NCBI RefSeq assembly: GCF_900100275.1
Contig: NZ_FNET01000020.1
Location: forward strand, 1 to 64,000
DNA length: 64,000 nucleotides
Direction of reading: 5' to 3'
Origin: Lentzea albidocapillata subsp. violacea
GTDB taxonomy: Bacteria > Actinomycetota > Actinomycetes > Mycobacteriales > Pseudonocardiaceae
The notes beneath the pieces are model-generated. The model did not search any database and was not told the DNA's origin. It was given only the letters and a program-made list of their open reading frames with translations. Positions 50,479-58,285 of the stretch are shown in pieces. Within the stretch, counting starts at the first letter, position 1. Each line of letters opens with the position of its first letter. The position numbers and the translations under genes were made by a program.

Positions 50479-50811
50479 TCAGTTGTCCGTGGACTCGGTG
50501 ATCTCGTACTCGCACTTCGCTTCCGCGCCGGCGTTCGTGATCTCCTTCTCCTTCTCCACGCGGAGTTTGCACGTCGCCTGGCCGGTCTGCGGCTTGACCG
50601 TCAGCGTGATCCTGCCCAGCGCGTTGGCGAGCATGGCCCGGTTCTTCACCGGCAGATCCACGGTCTCGGACTGGGACGCGCCACCGGGAACGGTGAGTGT
50701 CAACTCGGCCTTGCCGGTGCCCTCGATGTCGTAGAACGCCTCGTAGGTGTAGCTCTTCGGGCCGCACGCGGTGAGCGCCAGCACGGGGATCAGCAGGAGA
50801 AGTTTCTTCAT
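50479..50811 (-). CDS. Small lipoprotein of unknown function
   Basis: A 110-residue lipoprotein: MKKLLLLIPVLALTACGPKS with lipobox LTAC. The mature part is all-beta in look (YTYEAFYDIEGTGKAELTLTVPGG) with two further cysteines (ATCKLRV, AKCEYEI) likely bonded. It resembles no family I know, though the MmpS-like small-lipoprotein layout is similar. Monocistronic. Confidence 0.75.
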   Translation of the reverse strand: MKKLLLLIPVLALTACGPKSYTYEAFYDIEGTGKAELTLTVPGGASQSETVDLPVKNRAMLANALGRITLTVKPQTGQATCKLRVEKEKEITNAGAEAKCEYEITESTDN

Positions 50812-50871
50812 GACTCGAATTCTGGTGATGGACGCGGAGCGCGGCTTCTGTCCGCAGACCGGTTGTGGGTC

Positions 50872-51498
50872 CTACTTTTGGCCGACCAGCCGGGATTCCC
50901 ACGCCCAGGCGGCGATCTCGACACGGTTGCGGGCGTCCAGTTTGGTCTGAACGCTCGCCAGGTGCGTCTTCACCGTGCCGATCGAGATGAACAGTTCCTG
51001 TGCGATCTCGGCGTTCGTGCGGCCGATCGCGGCGAGCTTCACCACGTCCAGTTCACGCGCGGAGAGGGTGTGAGGTTGTTGCTGCGCAGGCGAGTTCATG
51101 TGCTGCAACAGCCTGACCGTGATCGACGGACTGATGAGCGCATCGCCCGTGACGGCCGCACGCACCGCCTCGATCAGCAGGTTCGGACCGGCGTCCTTCA
51201 ACAGGAACCCGCACGCGCCGTTCTTCAGCGCTGTGTGTACGTACTCGTCGTGGTCGAACGTCGTGCACACCACCACGTTGACGTCGTTCGCGATCTGTTT
51301 GAGCGCTTCGAGTCCGTCCATGCGCGGCATGCGGATGTCCATCAACGCGACGTCCGGCTTGGTGCGCCTTGCCTCGGCAACGGCCTCGACGCCGTCCCGC
51401 GCTTCCGCCACGACCTCGATGTCGGACTCGGCCCCTAGAATCATGCCGAACCCTGTGCGCACCATCGCCTGGTCGTCCGCGACGAGAACCCTGATCAC
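50872..51498 (-). CDS. NarL/FixJ-type response regulator
   Basis: A 208-residue regulator: receiver domain (VLVADDQAMVRTGFGMIL, phospho-Asp54 in VALMDIRMPRMDGL, FLLKDAGPNLL) and a LuxR-type helix-turn-helix (LSARELDVVKLAAIGRTNAEIAQELFISIGTVKTHLASVQTKL). The GTG start overlaps the kinase stop (GTGA). With the kinase it likely controls the divergent ABC exporter. Confidence 0.93.
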   Translation of the reverse strand: MIRVLVADDQAMVRTGFGMILGAESDIEVVAEARDGVEAVAEARRTKPDVALMDIRMPRMDGLEALKQIANDVNVVVCTTFDHDEYVHTALKNGACGFLLKDAGPNLLIEAVRAAVTGDALISPSITVRLLQHMNSPAQQQPHTLSARELDVVKLAAIGRTNAEIAQELFISIGTVKTHLASVQTKLDARNRVEIAAWAWESRLVGQK

Positions 51499-52574
51499 GC
51501 GGTCGCCCTTCCCGTCGGGAGCGCGGCGTCGACGACCCATCCGCCGTCGATGCCCGGCCCCGCCTTGATCCTGCCACCGAGCGCCTGCACGCGTTCGGTG
51601 AGTCCGACGAGCCCGAAACCGTTGCCCTGCCTCGCGGGCTTGCCGTCGTTGGAGACCTTGACCGTCACCCAGTCCGGTGTGGTCTGGATCTGGACGTCCA
51701 CCGTGGTCGCCTCCTGGGCGTGTTTTCTGATGTTGGTCAACGACTCCATGACGACGCGGTGGACCGAGCCGGCCACTTCGAGCGGCAGCGCCGTGGTGTC
51801 GCCGTGGATTTCCAGGGTGGCTCGCGGTTCGGCCGCGACCAACGGCTCGATGTCGGCGATGCCCGCGACCGGTGCCACGGGGGCGTCGTCGCGGAGCATG
51901 CCGATCATGCGGCGCATGGCGGCCATGGCCTCACCGCCGGCCTCCTCGATGCGGTCGAGGGCCTGTTTGGCCTGCGCCGGGTTGCGTTCGACGATCCGGC
52001 CCGCGCCCTGGGCGAGCACGACCATGCCGGTGATGTGGTGGCCCACGAAGTCGTGCAGATCGCGCGCGAACTCGGCCTTCTGCTCGGCTTTGACCGCCGC
52101 GACTTGCTTCTCCCTGGCGTTGCCCAGCAGCCGCAGGTAGCCGACGGACGCGACCACGCCCGTGGCGACGACCGTCAGGGCCATCGCCAGGGTCAGCTCG
52201 GTGGGGCCGAGCGGGTACCGCAGCGGCTGGGTGACCAGCGCGATCACGATCCAGCCGATCAGCGGCACGTCCCGGCGCGACCTCGCCCGATGGGTGGTGA
52301 CGGCCAGGACGCCGGTGAGCGCCAGCGTCTCGGCGACACCGAACTCCTTGTCGAGCGGGTTGACCAGGGTGAACGTGAGGCTCGCGGTGGCGGCGACGGC
52401 GGCCAGGGCTCGATGGGGGCGCAGCCAGGCCGACGCGGCCAGCACGATGCAGCCGAGCGCGGCCCAGCCGGTCCACGGGTGCAGGCCCGGCGACCTGAAC
52501 AGGCCGTAGTAGAAGTCGACGAACGCCGCGGCGAGCAGTGCGGCGATCCCGCCGAACCTCCAGAGCATGGCCAT
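51495..52574 (-). CDS. Sensor histidine kinase, NarL-partner type
   Basis: A 359-residue kinase. About five membrane helices (for example IGWIVIALVTQPL, LAMALTVVATGVVASVGYL) precede a HisKA_3 dimer helix with phospho-His174 in RDLHDFVGHHITGMVVLAQG, and the ATPase N-box is VVMESLTNIRKHAQE, with GNGFGLVGLTERV later. There is no large outer sensor domain, as in membrane-stress kinases beside ABC exporters. ATG codons at 52574 and 52568 are both possible starts. Confidence 0.9.
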   Translation of the reverse strand: MAMLWRFGGIAALLAAAFVDFYYGLFRSPGLHPWTGWAALGCIVLAASAWLRPHRALAAVAATASLTFTLVNPLDKEFGVAETLALTGVLAVTTHRARSRRDVPLIGWIVIALVTQPLRYPLGPTELTLAMALTVVATGVVASVGYLRLLGNAREKQVAAVKAEQKAEFARDLHDFVGHHITGMVVLAQGAGRIVERNPAQAKQALDRIEEAGGEAMAAMRRMIGMLRDDAPVAPVAGIADIEPLVAAEPRATLEIHGDTTALPLEVAGSVHRVVMESLTNIRKHAQEATTVDVQIQTTPDWVTVKVSNDGKPARQGNGFGLVGLTERVQALGGRIKAGPGIDGGWVVDAALPTGRATA

Positions 52575-52618
52575 GACCTTATGCACTTGTGCCCGGTCCG
52601 CAGATCGGCCGAAAGACA

Positions 52619-52654
52619 GAGGCGAACCCTGCTCGGGACCGAGGTTTTCGCCTC
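52619..52654. promoter_or_regulatory. Nested inverted repeat between kinase and exporter genes
   Basis: GAGGCGAA (52619-52626) and TTCGCCTC (52647-52654) enclose a second repeat, CTCGG-GA-CCGAG. It stands 23 bp before the exporter GTG at 52677 and 45 bp before the divergent kinase start, so it could be an operator for the response regulator or a leader hairpin. Confidence 0.5.
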
Positions 52655-52676
52655 CACTCCGGACTTTGCTGACCAT

Positions 52677-53360
52677 GTGAACAACTTCGCTTCCGCCGCG
52701 GTCGACCTCGTGAAGGTGTACGGCTCCGGTGCCACCGCGGTTCGAGCACTCGACGGGGTGACCGTCGGGTTCCGGCCCGCCGCCTTCAGCGCGATCATGG
52801 GGCCGTCCGGCTCCGGCAAGTCGACACTCATGCACTGCCTGGCGGGCCTCGACACGGCCACGTCCGGCGCGGCCCTGCTCGGCGGCAAGGACCTGACCCG
52901 GCTGCCGGACAACGCACTGACCAAGGTGCGCCGGGATCGCATCGGGTTCGTGTTCCAGGCGTTCAACCTGCTGCCCGCGCTCACCGCCCGGCAGAACGTC
53001 CTGCTGCCGTTGGCCCTGGCTGGGCGGCACGTCGACAAGGCCTGGTTCGCGCAGCTCGTGGAGGCGCTGGGGCTGTCGTCGCGGCTGTCGCACCGGCCCT
53101 CGGAGATGTCCGGCGGACAGCAGCAACGCGTGGCGCTGGCGCGGGCGCTCGTCACCCGGCCCGAGGTCGTCTTCGCCGACGAACCGACCGGCAACCTGGA
53201 CTCGCGGTCGTCCGCGGACGTGCTGAAACTGCTGCGTCAGGCCGTGCGCGAGTTCGGTCAGACCATCGTGATGGTCACACACGACGACAGGGCCGCCTCT
53301 TATGCCGACGCCGTGGTGCACATGGTCGACGGACGGGTCGTTCAGGCGGTCGCCGCATGA
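52677..53360 (+). CDS. MacB-like ABC transporter ATPase
   Basis: A 227-residue ATPase of the LolD/MacB group. Walker A is GPSGSGKST (42-50), then IGFVFQAFNLLPALTARQNVLLPL (Q-loop), MSGGQQQRVALARAL (signature), EVVFADEPTGNLDS (Walker B) and VTHDDRAASYAD (switch His). The GTG at 52677 is the only start that keeps the beginning of the fold without upstream stop. It is coupled to the permease by a 4-bp overlap. Confidence 0.94.
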   Translation: MNNFASAAVDLVKVYGSGATAVRALDGVTVGFRPAAFSAIMGPSGSGKSTLMHCLAGLDTATSGAALLGGKDLTRLPDNALTKVRRDRIGFVFQAFNLLPALTARQNVLLPLALAGRHVDKAWFAQLVEALGLSSRLSHRPSEMSGGQQQRVALARALVTRPEVVFADEPTGNLDSRSSADVLKLLRQAVREFGQTIVMVTHDDRAASYADAVVHMVDGRVVQAVAA

Positions 53361-55132
53361 GGAGGTTCCTGCCCGTCCTGTCGATCACGATCGCGGCGTT
53401 CTTCGCGTACTCGACCGTGCTCGCCAAGGACGTCACCGAACGTTCCCTGGCGGTCAGGGCGGCCCGCCTGGTCGAGGTGTTCGCACTGCTCGGCGCGTTC
53501 GTCACGGTCGCGATGATCGTGGCCGCCCTGGTCTCCACCTCGACGTTCCGGATCGTGTTCGCCCAACGGATGCGGGAACTCGCGCTGTTGCGGGCGGTCG
53601 GTGCCTCACGGGCTCGGCTGGCGCGTGGCCTGATCACGGAGGGAGCGCTGACCGGGTTACTGGCTTCGGTCGCCGGCGGCGCGCTGGCGGCGGGCGCCGG
53701 TCAGCTCGTGCCGCTGGCGGGCCTGGTGGCGCCGGGCTTCCCGCTCGCGCCCGCGTTGGTCGTGGTGTCCGGGTCGTTCGTGCTGACGACGCTTGCCGTG
53801 CTGGCCCCCGCGTGGTCCGCGGCCAAGGTCTCGCCGCTGGAGGCACTGCGCACCTCGGCCGTGCAGGACACGAAAAGCCGGATCGGCCGGCCTCGCTGGG
53901 TGCTCGGAATCCTGATGGCGGTAGGTGCGGTCGCGCTGCTGGTCCACGTCGCGATCGACGGGCTTGCCACCGCACAACGGCCGAGCGGGATGACTGAGGA
54001 CCTGCTGCTGCGCACCACCATCAGCGGTGCGTTGGCGTTCGGCGCGTTGATCACGCTGGGGCCTGCGTTGATCTCACCGGTGCTGAGACTGATCGGCCTT
54101 CCGTTGCGGCGCAGCACCATCGCATCGCTCGCGGTGAGCGGTGTCGGTGGCGCGCCTCGCCGGGCCGCCTCGGTCACGGCGGTGGTGGCGCTGGGGGTCA
54201 GTCTCATCATCGCGACGCTGACGGGCGCGAACACGTTGCAGGGGCTCGGTAAGGCCGAGATGGCGAGCGCTTATCCGGCTGATCTGGAGATCGTCGGTCC
54301 GGTCGACGCCGGAACGCTGAGAGCCGCCGGGCTCACGGACGTGCTCCCCTACCGCCGCACCGAGATCACCATCAACGGCACGCTCACGATGCGCGCCACC
54401 GACCTCGACATGACCAAGCTCCGCGACCTCACGGACTTCCGCGCCGACTCCGGCGCTCTCCGGGACATGGGACCACGCAAGATCATCCTGTCGACCTCGA
54501 CCGCGAGCCGGCTCGGCTTGACCGCCGGGTCACGTGCCGAGGTGAACGGCGTGCGGATGACCGTGGCGGCGACGTTGTTCGGCGGAGTCCCGCTCGGCAG
54601 CGCGTTGCTGCATTCGTCCGATGTGGAGGGTGCACCGGCCGGCGTGCTCGCCAACGGCGCCAGGGAACGCGTGCCCGCGGGGCTGGAGGTCGAGTCGCTT
54701 GCCGCGCATCGTCTTGCCCAGGAGAACTGGTTCGCCTCTTTGGTGGCGATCGCGGTAGGGCTGCTGTTCCTCACGGTGTTGATCGCCGTGGTCGGGGTAG
54801 GCTCGACCACGGCGTTGTCGGTGCTCGAACGGACCCGTGAGTCCGGTCTGCTGCGCGCGATCGGCCTGACCCGCAAGGAGCTCGGCCGCATGGTCACGGC
54901 CGAGGCCGGCCTGTACGGGGTCGTCGGCGCGGTGATCGGCCTCGTCATCGGCATTCCCTACGCGTGGCTCGCGATCATCTCGCTCGGCATCGAGTGGCCC
55001 CTGCAGGTGCCCGTTGTGTCCGTCGGCGTGGTGGTGCTCGCCCTGGCCGCCCTCACCGCGGGTGCGGGCCTGCTGCCGGCCCGCCGCGCGGCGCGGGTGA
55101 GCCCGGTCGCGGCACTTCACTCGATCCAGTGA
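53357..55132 (+). CDS. FtsX-like ABC transporter permease
   Basis: A 591-residue permease with two FtsX modules. Helix groups AFVTVAMIVAALVSTSTFRIVFAQRMRELALLRAVGASR and AIAVGLLFLTVLIAVVGVGSTTALS with ERTRESGLLRAIGLTRKEL each carry the ELALLRAxG-type coupling segment; about ten helices in total. No MacA-like adaptor or substrate peptide is nearby. Likely exports peptides or lipids or works as a mechanotransmission pump under the adjacent two-component system. Confidence 0.92.
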   Translation: MRRFLPVLSITIAAFFAYSTVLAKDVTERSLAVRAARLVEVFALLGAFVTVAMIVAALVSTSTFRIVFAQRMRELALLRAVGASRARLARGLITEGALTGLLASVAGGALAAGAGQLVPLAGLVAPGFPLAPALVVVSGSFVLTTLAVLAPAWSAAKVSPLEALRTSAVQDTKSRIGRPRWVLGILMAVGAVALLVHVAIDGLATAQRPSGMTEDLLLRTTISGALAFGALITLGPALISPVLRLIGLPLRRSTIASLAVSGVGGAPRRAASVTAVVALGVSLIIATLTGANTLQGLGKAEMASAYPADLEIVGPVDAGTLRAAGLTDVLPYRRTEITINGTLTMRATDLDMTKLRDLTDFRADSGALRDMGPRKIILSTSTASRLGLTAGSRAEVNGVRMTVAATLFGGVPLGSALLHSSDVEGAPAGVLANGARERVPAGLEVESLAAHRLAQENWFASLVAIAVGLLFLTVLIAVVGVGSTTALSVLERTRESGLLRAIGLTRKELGRMVTAEAGLYGVVGAVIGLVIGIPYAWLAIISLGIEWPLQVPVVSVGVVVLALAALTAGAGLLPARRAARVSPVAALHSIQ

Positions 55133-55186
55133 CGTGTACCGGATCCGGGACCGGGTACCCGAACTGCATAGGGAGGTAATGCAGTC

Positions 55187-55381
55187 ATGGGATTCGACGA
55201 GTTGAAGAACAAGGCCAAGGACCTCGCGGGCCAGCACGGTGACAAGGTCGACGACGGTGTCGAGCGCGCGGGGCAGTTCGCCGACGACAAGACCGGCGGC
55301 AAGCACAGCGAGCACATCGACAAGGGCGAGGAGAAGCTCAAGGAAGGCCTTCGCAACTTCGGCGGCCAGCAACAACAGTGA
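55187..55381 (+). CDS. MT0933-like (Rv0909-type) antitoxin-like protein
   Basis: A 64-residue hydrophilic helical protein: MGFDELKNKAKDLAGQHGDKVDDGVERAG then DKTGGKHSEHIDKGEEKL. The pattern matches the MT0933-like antitoxin family (Rv0909 group), also similar to CsbD-like small stress proteins. No toxin gene is adjacent; the next gene is a NACHT NTPase. GGGAGG lies eleven nt before the ATG. Confidence 0.78.
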   Translation: MGFDELKNKAKDLAGQHGDKVDDGVERAGQFADDKTGGKHSEHIDKGEEKLKEGLRNFGGQQQQ

Positions 55382-55460
55382 CAGGACCTACCGAGAGTGG
55401 GCTCCTGAGGCGGCGCGGGCGATTGGTTCGCGTGTGAGTTAAGCCTGATCGGATTCACTT

Positions 55461-55505
55461 CCGCGATCCCGGCGGCCCGGTTACCGTCGTTCGCCGGGAT
55501 CGCGG
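55461..55505 (+). promoter_or_regulatory. 14-bp perfect stem overlapping the NACHT ribosome-binding site
   Basis: CCGCGATCCCGGCG (55461-55474) and CGCCGGGATCGCGG (55492-55505) pair perfectly with a 17-nt loop. The right arm contains the first two G of the GGAGG (55504-55508) that precedes the GTG at 55514. It could be a terminator for the antitoxin-like gene, a translation block, or both. Confidence 0.6.
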
Positions 55506-55513
55506 AGGTGAAG

Positions 55514-57544
55514 GTGGATCCGAGCGGGGTGACAAGAGCGGCACGGCTGACTGCGCTGGCCGCGTTGTGCCTGGTCACCGTCGTTTTGCTACTGCCGGCG
55601 GCCATCAGCGTGAGCACCGGCGGGGCCGTGCCGGGGTTCATCGGCGAGTTCGGCCGGTGGTTGTGGCCCGCCGTCGGCGTGATGGTCCTCGTCGCGGTCG
55701 GCCTCGCTCTCTGGGAGCGCGGCCGCGGCCACGAGACCAGCAACCGCACCGCCGCCCTCGCACGGGTCGAGTCGCGGGTGAAAGCGCTGCTCGCCGCCTC
55801 CCTGGCCGGGCAGACGCAGATCAAGCTCGGTGTCCTGAAGCAGCCCGCGATCTCGGTGCGGGTCGACGGCGAAGAAGTCTCCTCCCAGGACCTGGAGGCC
55901 GTCTACGACCGCCTCGGCCACACGATGGTCCTGGTCGGGCCGGTGGGCAGCGGCCGGTCGACGTTGCTGCGCGAGCTGTGCCTGGTGCTGGTCGACCGGG
56001 CACGCAACGACCCGGAGGCGCCCATCCCGGTCGTCGTGGACCTGGCGACGTGGCGGGCGTACGGCACGCGCAAGCCGACCGAGTTCACCGCATGGCTGTT
56101 GCGCGAGATGAACCGCCGGTACGGCATCAGCCGCTCGGCCGGCACGATCTGGCTGCGCCGCGAGCGGGTGGCCGTGCTCATCGACGGACTGGACGAGGTG
56201 CCACGCGTGGACCGCGCGCACTGCGAGTCCGAACTCGCGCCGTTCGCCTCGGTCGTGAGCTCGACAGGTCCGATCGACAACCTGCCGTCGGTGTTCGTGG
56301 AGCCGTTGACCCGTGGTCAGGTGCTCGAGTACATCGCTTCGGTCAGCCCTCGGCTCGACAGCCTGGAAGCAGCCCTGACCCCGGAGATCTGGGAGCGGCT
56401 CGACTCGCCACTGGCGTTGAACCTGCTGGCGCTGACGCACCTGGACAAGCAGGTCGACACGATCGGCACCGACTTCGTGGGGTCCTTCGTCGTGGAAAGG
56501 CTGTCCGGCCAACGCGGCGCAGGACCCACCATCCGTGCGTTGAAGTTCCTCGCGCGGTTGGGGCGGCCGGACCTCGGTGCACCCGTGCACATGCCTCATC
56601 GCCGTGCGTGGCTTCCGCTGCTGCCGACACGCCCCTTGTGGTTGCTGTTCGTGCGCGCGGTGCCTGCGGCATATGCCGGTGGTGTGTGTGCCGTGTCGTT
56701 CATGACGGGGCTGCGCCTCGGATTGTGGCCCGCATTGGTGTTCGTGGTCGCCGCTTCCGCCTTGCTCGTGCTGGTGAACAAACTGCCTCGCGTCTTCCAC
56801 CCGCCTGGACGCGCGCACGGCATTGTGACTGCCGCGCTGGGATTCCTCGCAGGAGTGCTCGCGGGATTGCTGGTCGGTCTGGCCGGCCTGTGGCTGGGCG
56901 CAATCGGGACGCCGTGGCCGTATTTGGTGGCGTACGTGTTTGTGGTGGTGGCGTCATTCTTCTTGGCGTTGGGTTTCATACCGGGCGACGCACCCGTGCC
57001 GTGGGCGTTGCTGATCGCTGCCGCGCCGGGCGTCTCGATGATCTGGACCGGTCCCTACGCGGTGCTGGCGGGCATGGGGGTCGGGTTCTCGGCCGGCGTG
57101 GCGGGCGGAATTTTTGCTGCCGCCGTGGGGCGTGTGTGGCGCACGGTGCGCCCGGTACAACAACAACGTATGCGGCAAGGGCGCCCGTGGTGGGTTCAGC
57201 CGGTCGTCCCGGTACTCGGCACGGTCGGTCTGCTGGGCGGGATCGGCGCGCTGGGATCCTGGGGAACAGCACTGGGAGTAGCCCTCGGTCTGCTGGTGAC
57301 CCCGACCGCCGCCCGCGACTACGTCTGGCCGTTCGACGCGCTCGCCGAAGTCGCCGCCGAGGCCGTCACACGGCCCCTGTCGCTGGGCGAGTTGTCGTTC
57401 CGCCGCAAGGCTTTGCTGCACCTCGCACAGGACAGGCTGCTGCTCACCCGCGTCGACGGCGAGTACCGCTTCGCACACGTCGCGCTGCGCGACCACCTGG
57501 CGTCGTGCGACCCGACGGCGCTGGTTCGAGCCACGCGCCGTTGA
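55514..57544 (+). CDS. Membrane NACHT-domain NTPase
   Basis: A 676-residue STAND NTPase. Two N-terminal helices (about 11-32 and 50-66) are followed by a compact NACHT domain: P-loop GPVGSGRST (142-150, Arg in place of Lys) and Walker B VAVLIDGLDEVP (219-230). The sensor-1 arginine stretch usual after Walker B is missing (VVSSTGPIDNLP instead). About seven helices follow (365-580), and the tail YRFAHVALRDHLA is the usual STAND end. Such actinomycete proteins are of unknown role; relatives act in phage defence. The GTG at 55514 has GGAGG at five nt. Confidence 0.82.
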   Translation: MDPSGVTRAARLTALAALCLVTVVLLLPAAISVSTGGAVPGFIGEFGRWLWPAVGVMVLVAVGLALWERGRGHETSNRTAALARVESRVKALLAASLAGQTQIKLGVLKQPAISVRVDGEEVSSQDLEAVYDRLGHTMVLVGPVGSGRSTLLRELCLVLVDRARNDPEAPIPVVVDLATWRAYGTRKPTEFTAWLLREMNRRYGISRSAGTIWLRRERVAVLIDGLDEVPRVDRAHCESELAPFASVVSSTGPIDNLPSVFVEPLTRGQVLEYIASVSPRLDSLEAALTPEIWERLDSPLALNLLALTHLDKQVDTIGTDFVGSFVVERLSGQRGAGPTIRALKFLARLGRPDLGAPVHMPHRRAWLPLLPTRPLWLLFVRAVPAAYAGGVCAVSFMTGLRLGLWPALVFVVAASALLVLVNKLPRVFHPPGRAHGIVTAALGFLAGVLAGLLVGLAGLWLGAIGTPWPYLVAYVFVVVASFFLALGFIPGDAPVPWALLIAAAPGVSMIWTGPYAVLAGMGVGFSAGVAGGIFAAAVGRVWRTVRPVQQQRMRQGRPWWVQPVVPVLGTVGLLGGIGALGSWGTALGVALGLLVTPTAARDYVWPFDALAEVAAEAVTRPLSLGELSFRRKALLHLAQDRLLLTRVDGEYRFAHVALRDHLASCDPTALVRATRR

Positions 57545-57587
57545 ACCTTCCCGATCTGCGGGCCGTACGGCCTGACAGAAAGGTCGG

Positions 57588-58280
57588 GTGTTGCGCATGC
57601 GCTGGTCGAAGGGCTGGATCGTGGGTGCCGGGGTCTTCTCGGTAGTCGCGGCCATCGGGGGAACGGCCTTCGCTCTCGCCGGATCCGGTGCCTCCTCGTC
57701 GCAGCCCGCGGTGGCGGGCAAAGAGGTGTGCACCGGGCAGCAGGTGAAGACGACGAACGTTAAGGGGCCCGCAACAGTCCTGTCGGACAAGTTCCCGGTC
57801 GGCACGCTGTTGCGAATCACGAATCCCGCCAACGGGCGGGCGATCACCGTCTCGGTCACCGGACCGTCGACCGGATGCGCGGTGCTGAACACCGCGGCAT
57901 TCGATTCACTCGGGACCGGCGAAGCGGAAAGCGTTCTCCGGCGCATGCGGGTGGAGATCGTCGGAAACGCACCGGCGCCGGCACCCACCACCCGCACCTC
58001 CACGGCGCGAGTGCGGGCTTCCGGAACAGTCGGGCAGGTCGTCTGCGACGGCGCGACCGTCGGGTTGTCGGCCGTCGGCGGGGCGCCTGGGGCGTTCTCG
58101 TCACAGCTCCCGGTCGGCACCGCGGTGCGGGTGACCAATCTGGACAACGGAAAGCAGACGACCATCCGCGTCGTCGGCGTCGGGCCGGCCTGCGTCGTGC
58201 TGAACAGTGCTGCTTTCGAACTCGTCGGGGAGTCCGGGAAGAACGTGATCAAGCGGGTGCAGATCGAGAAGGTGACCTGA
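57588..58280 (+). CDS. Secreted protein with two RlpA-like DPBB domains
   Basis: A 230-residue protein with an N-terminal signal or anchor (WIVGAGVFSVVAAIGGTAFALAG). Two copies of a double-psi beta-barrel follow: FPVGTLLRITNPANGRAITV with CAVLNTAAFDSLG, and LPVGTAVRVTNLDNGKQTTI with CVVLNSAAFELVG, joined by a Thr/Pro-rich linker. Each copy has two cysteines. The catalytic Asp/His of RlpA glycan lyases is not evident, so binding is more likely than cleavage. The GTG at 57588 has AAGG upstream. Confidence 0.8.
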   Translation: MLRMRWSKGWIVGAGVFSVVAAIGGTAFALAGSGASSSQPAVAGKEVCTGQQVKTTNVKGPATVLSDKFPVGTLLRITNPANGRAITVSVTGPSTGCAVLNTAAFDSLGTGEAESVLRRMRVEIVGNAPAPAPTTRTSTARVRASGTVGQVVCDGATVGLSAVGGAPGAFSSQLPVGTAVRVTNLDNGKQTTIRVVGVGPACVVLNSAAFELVGESGKNVIKRVQIEKVT

Positions 58281-58285
58281 CCCCG

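Noticed and set aside
55508-55510. GTG at 55508 as start of the NACHT protein
   Set aside because: It abuts GGAG with no spacing; the GTG at 55514 has GGAGG at a normal distance.
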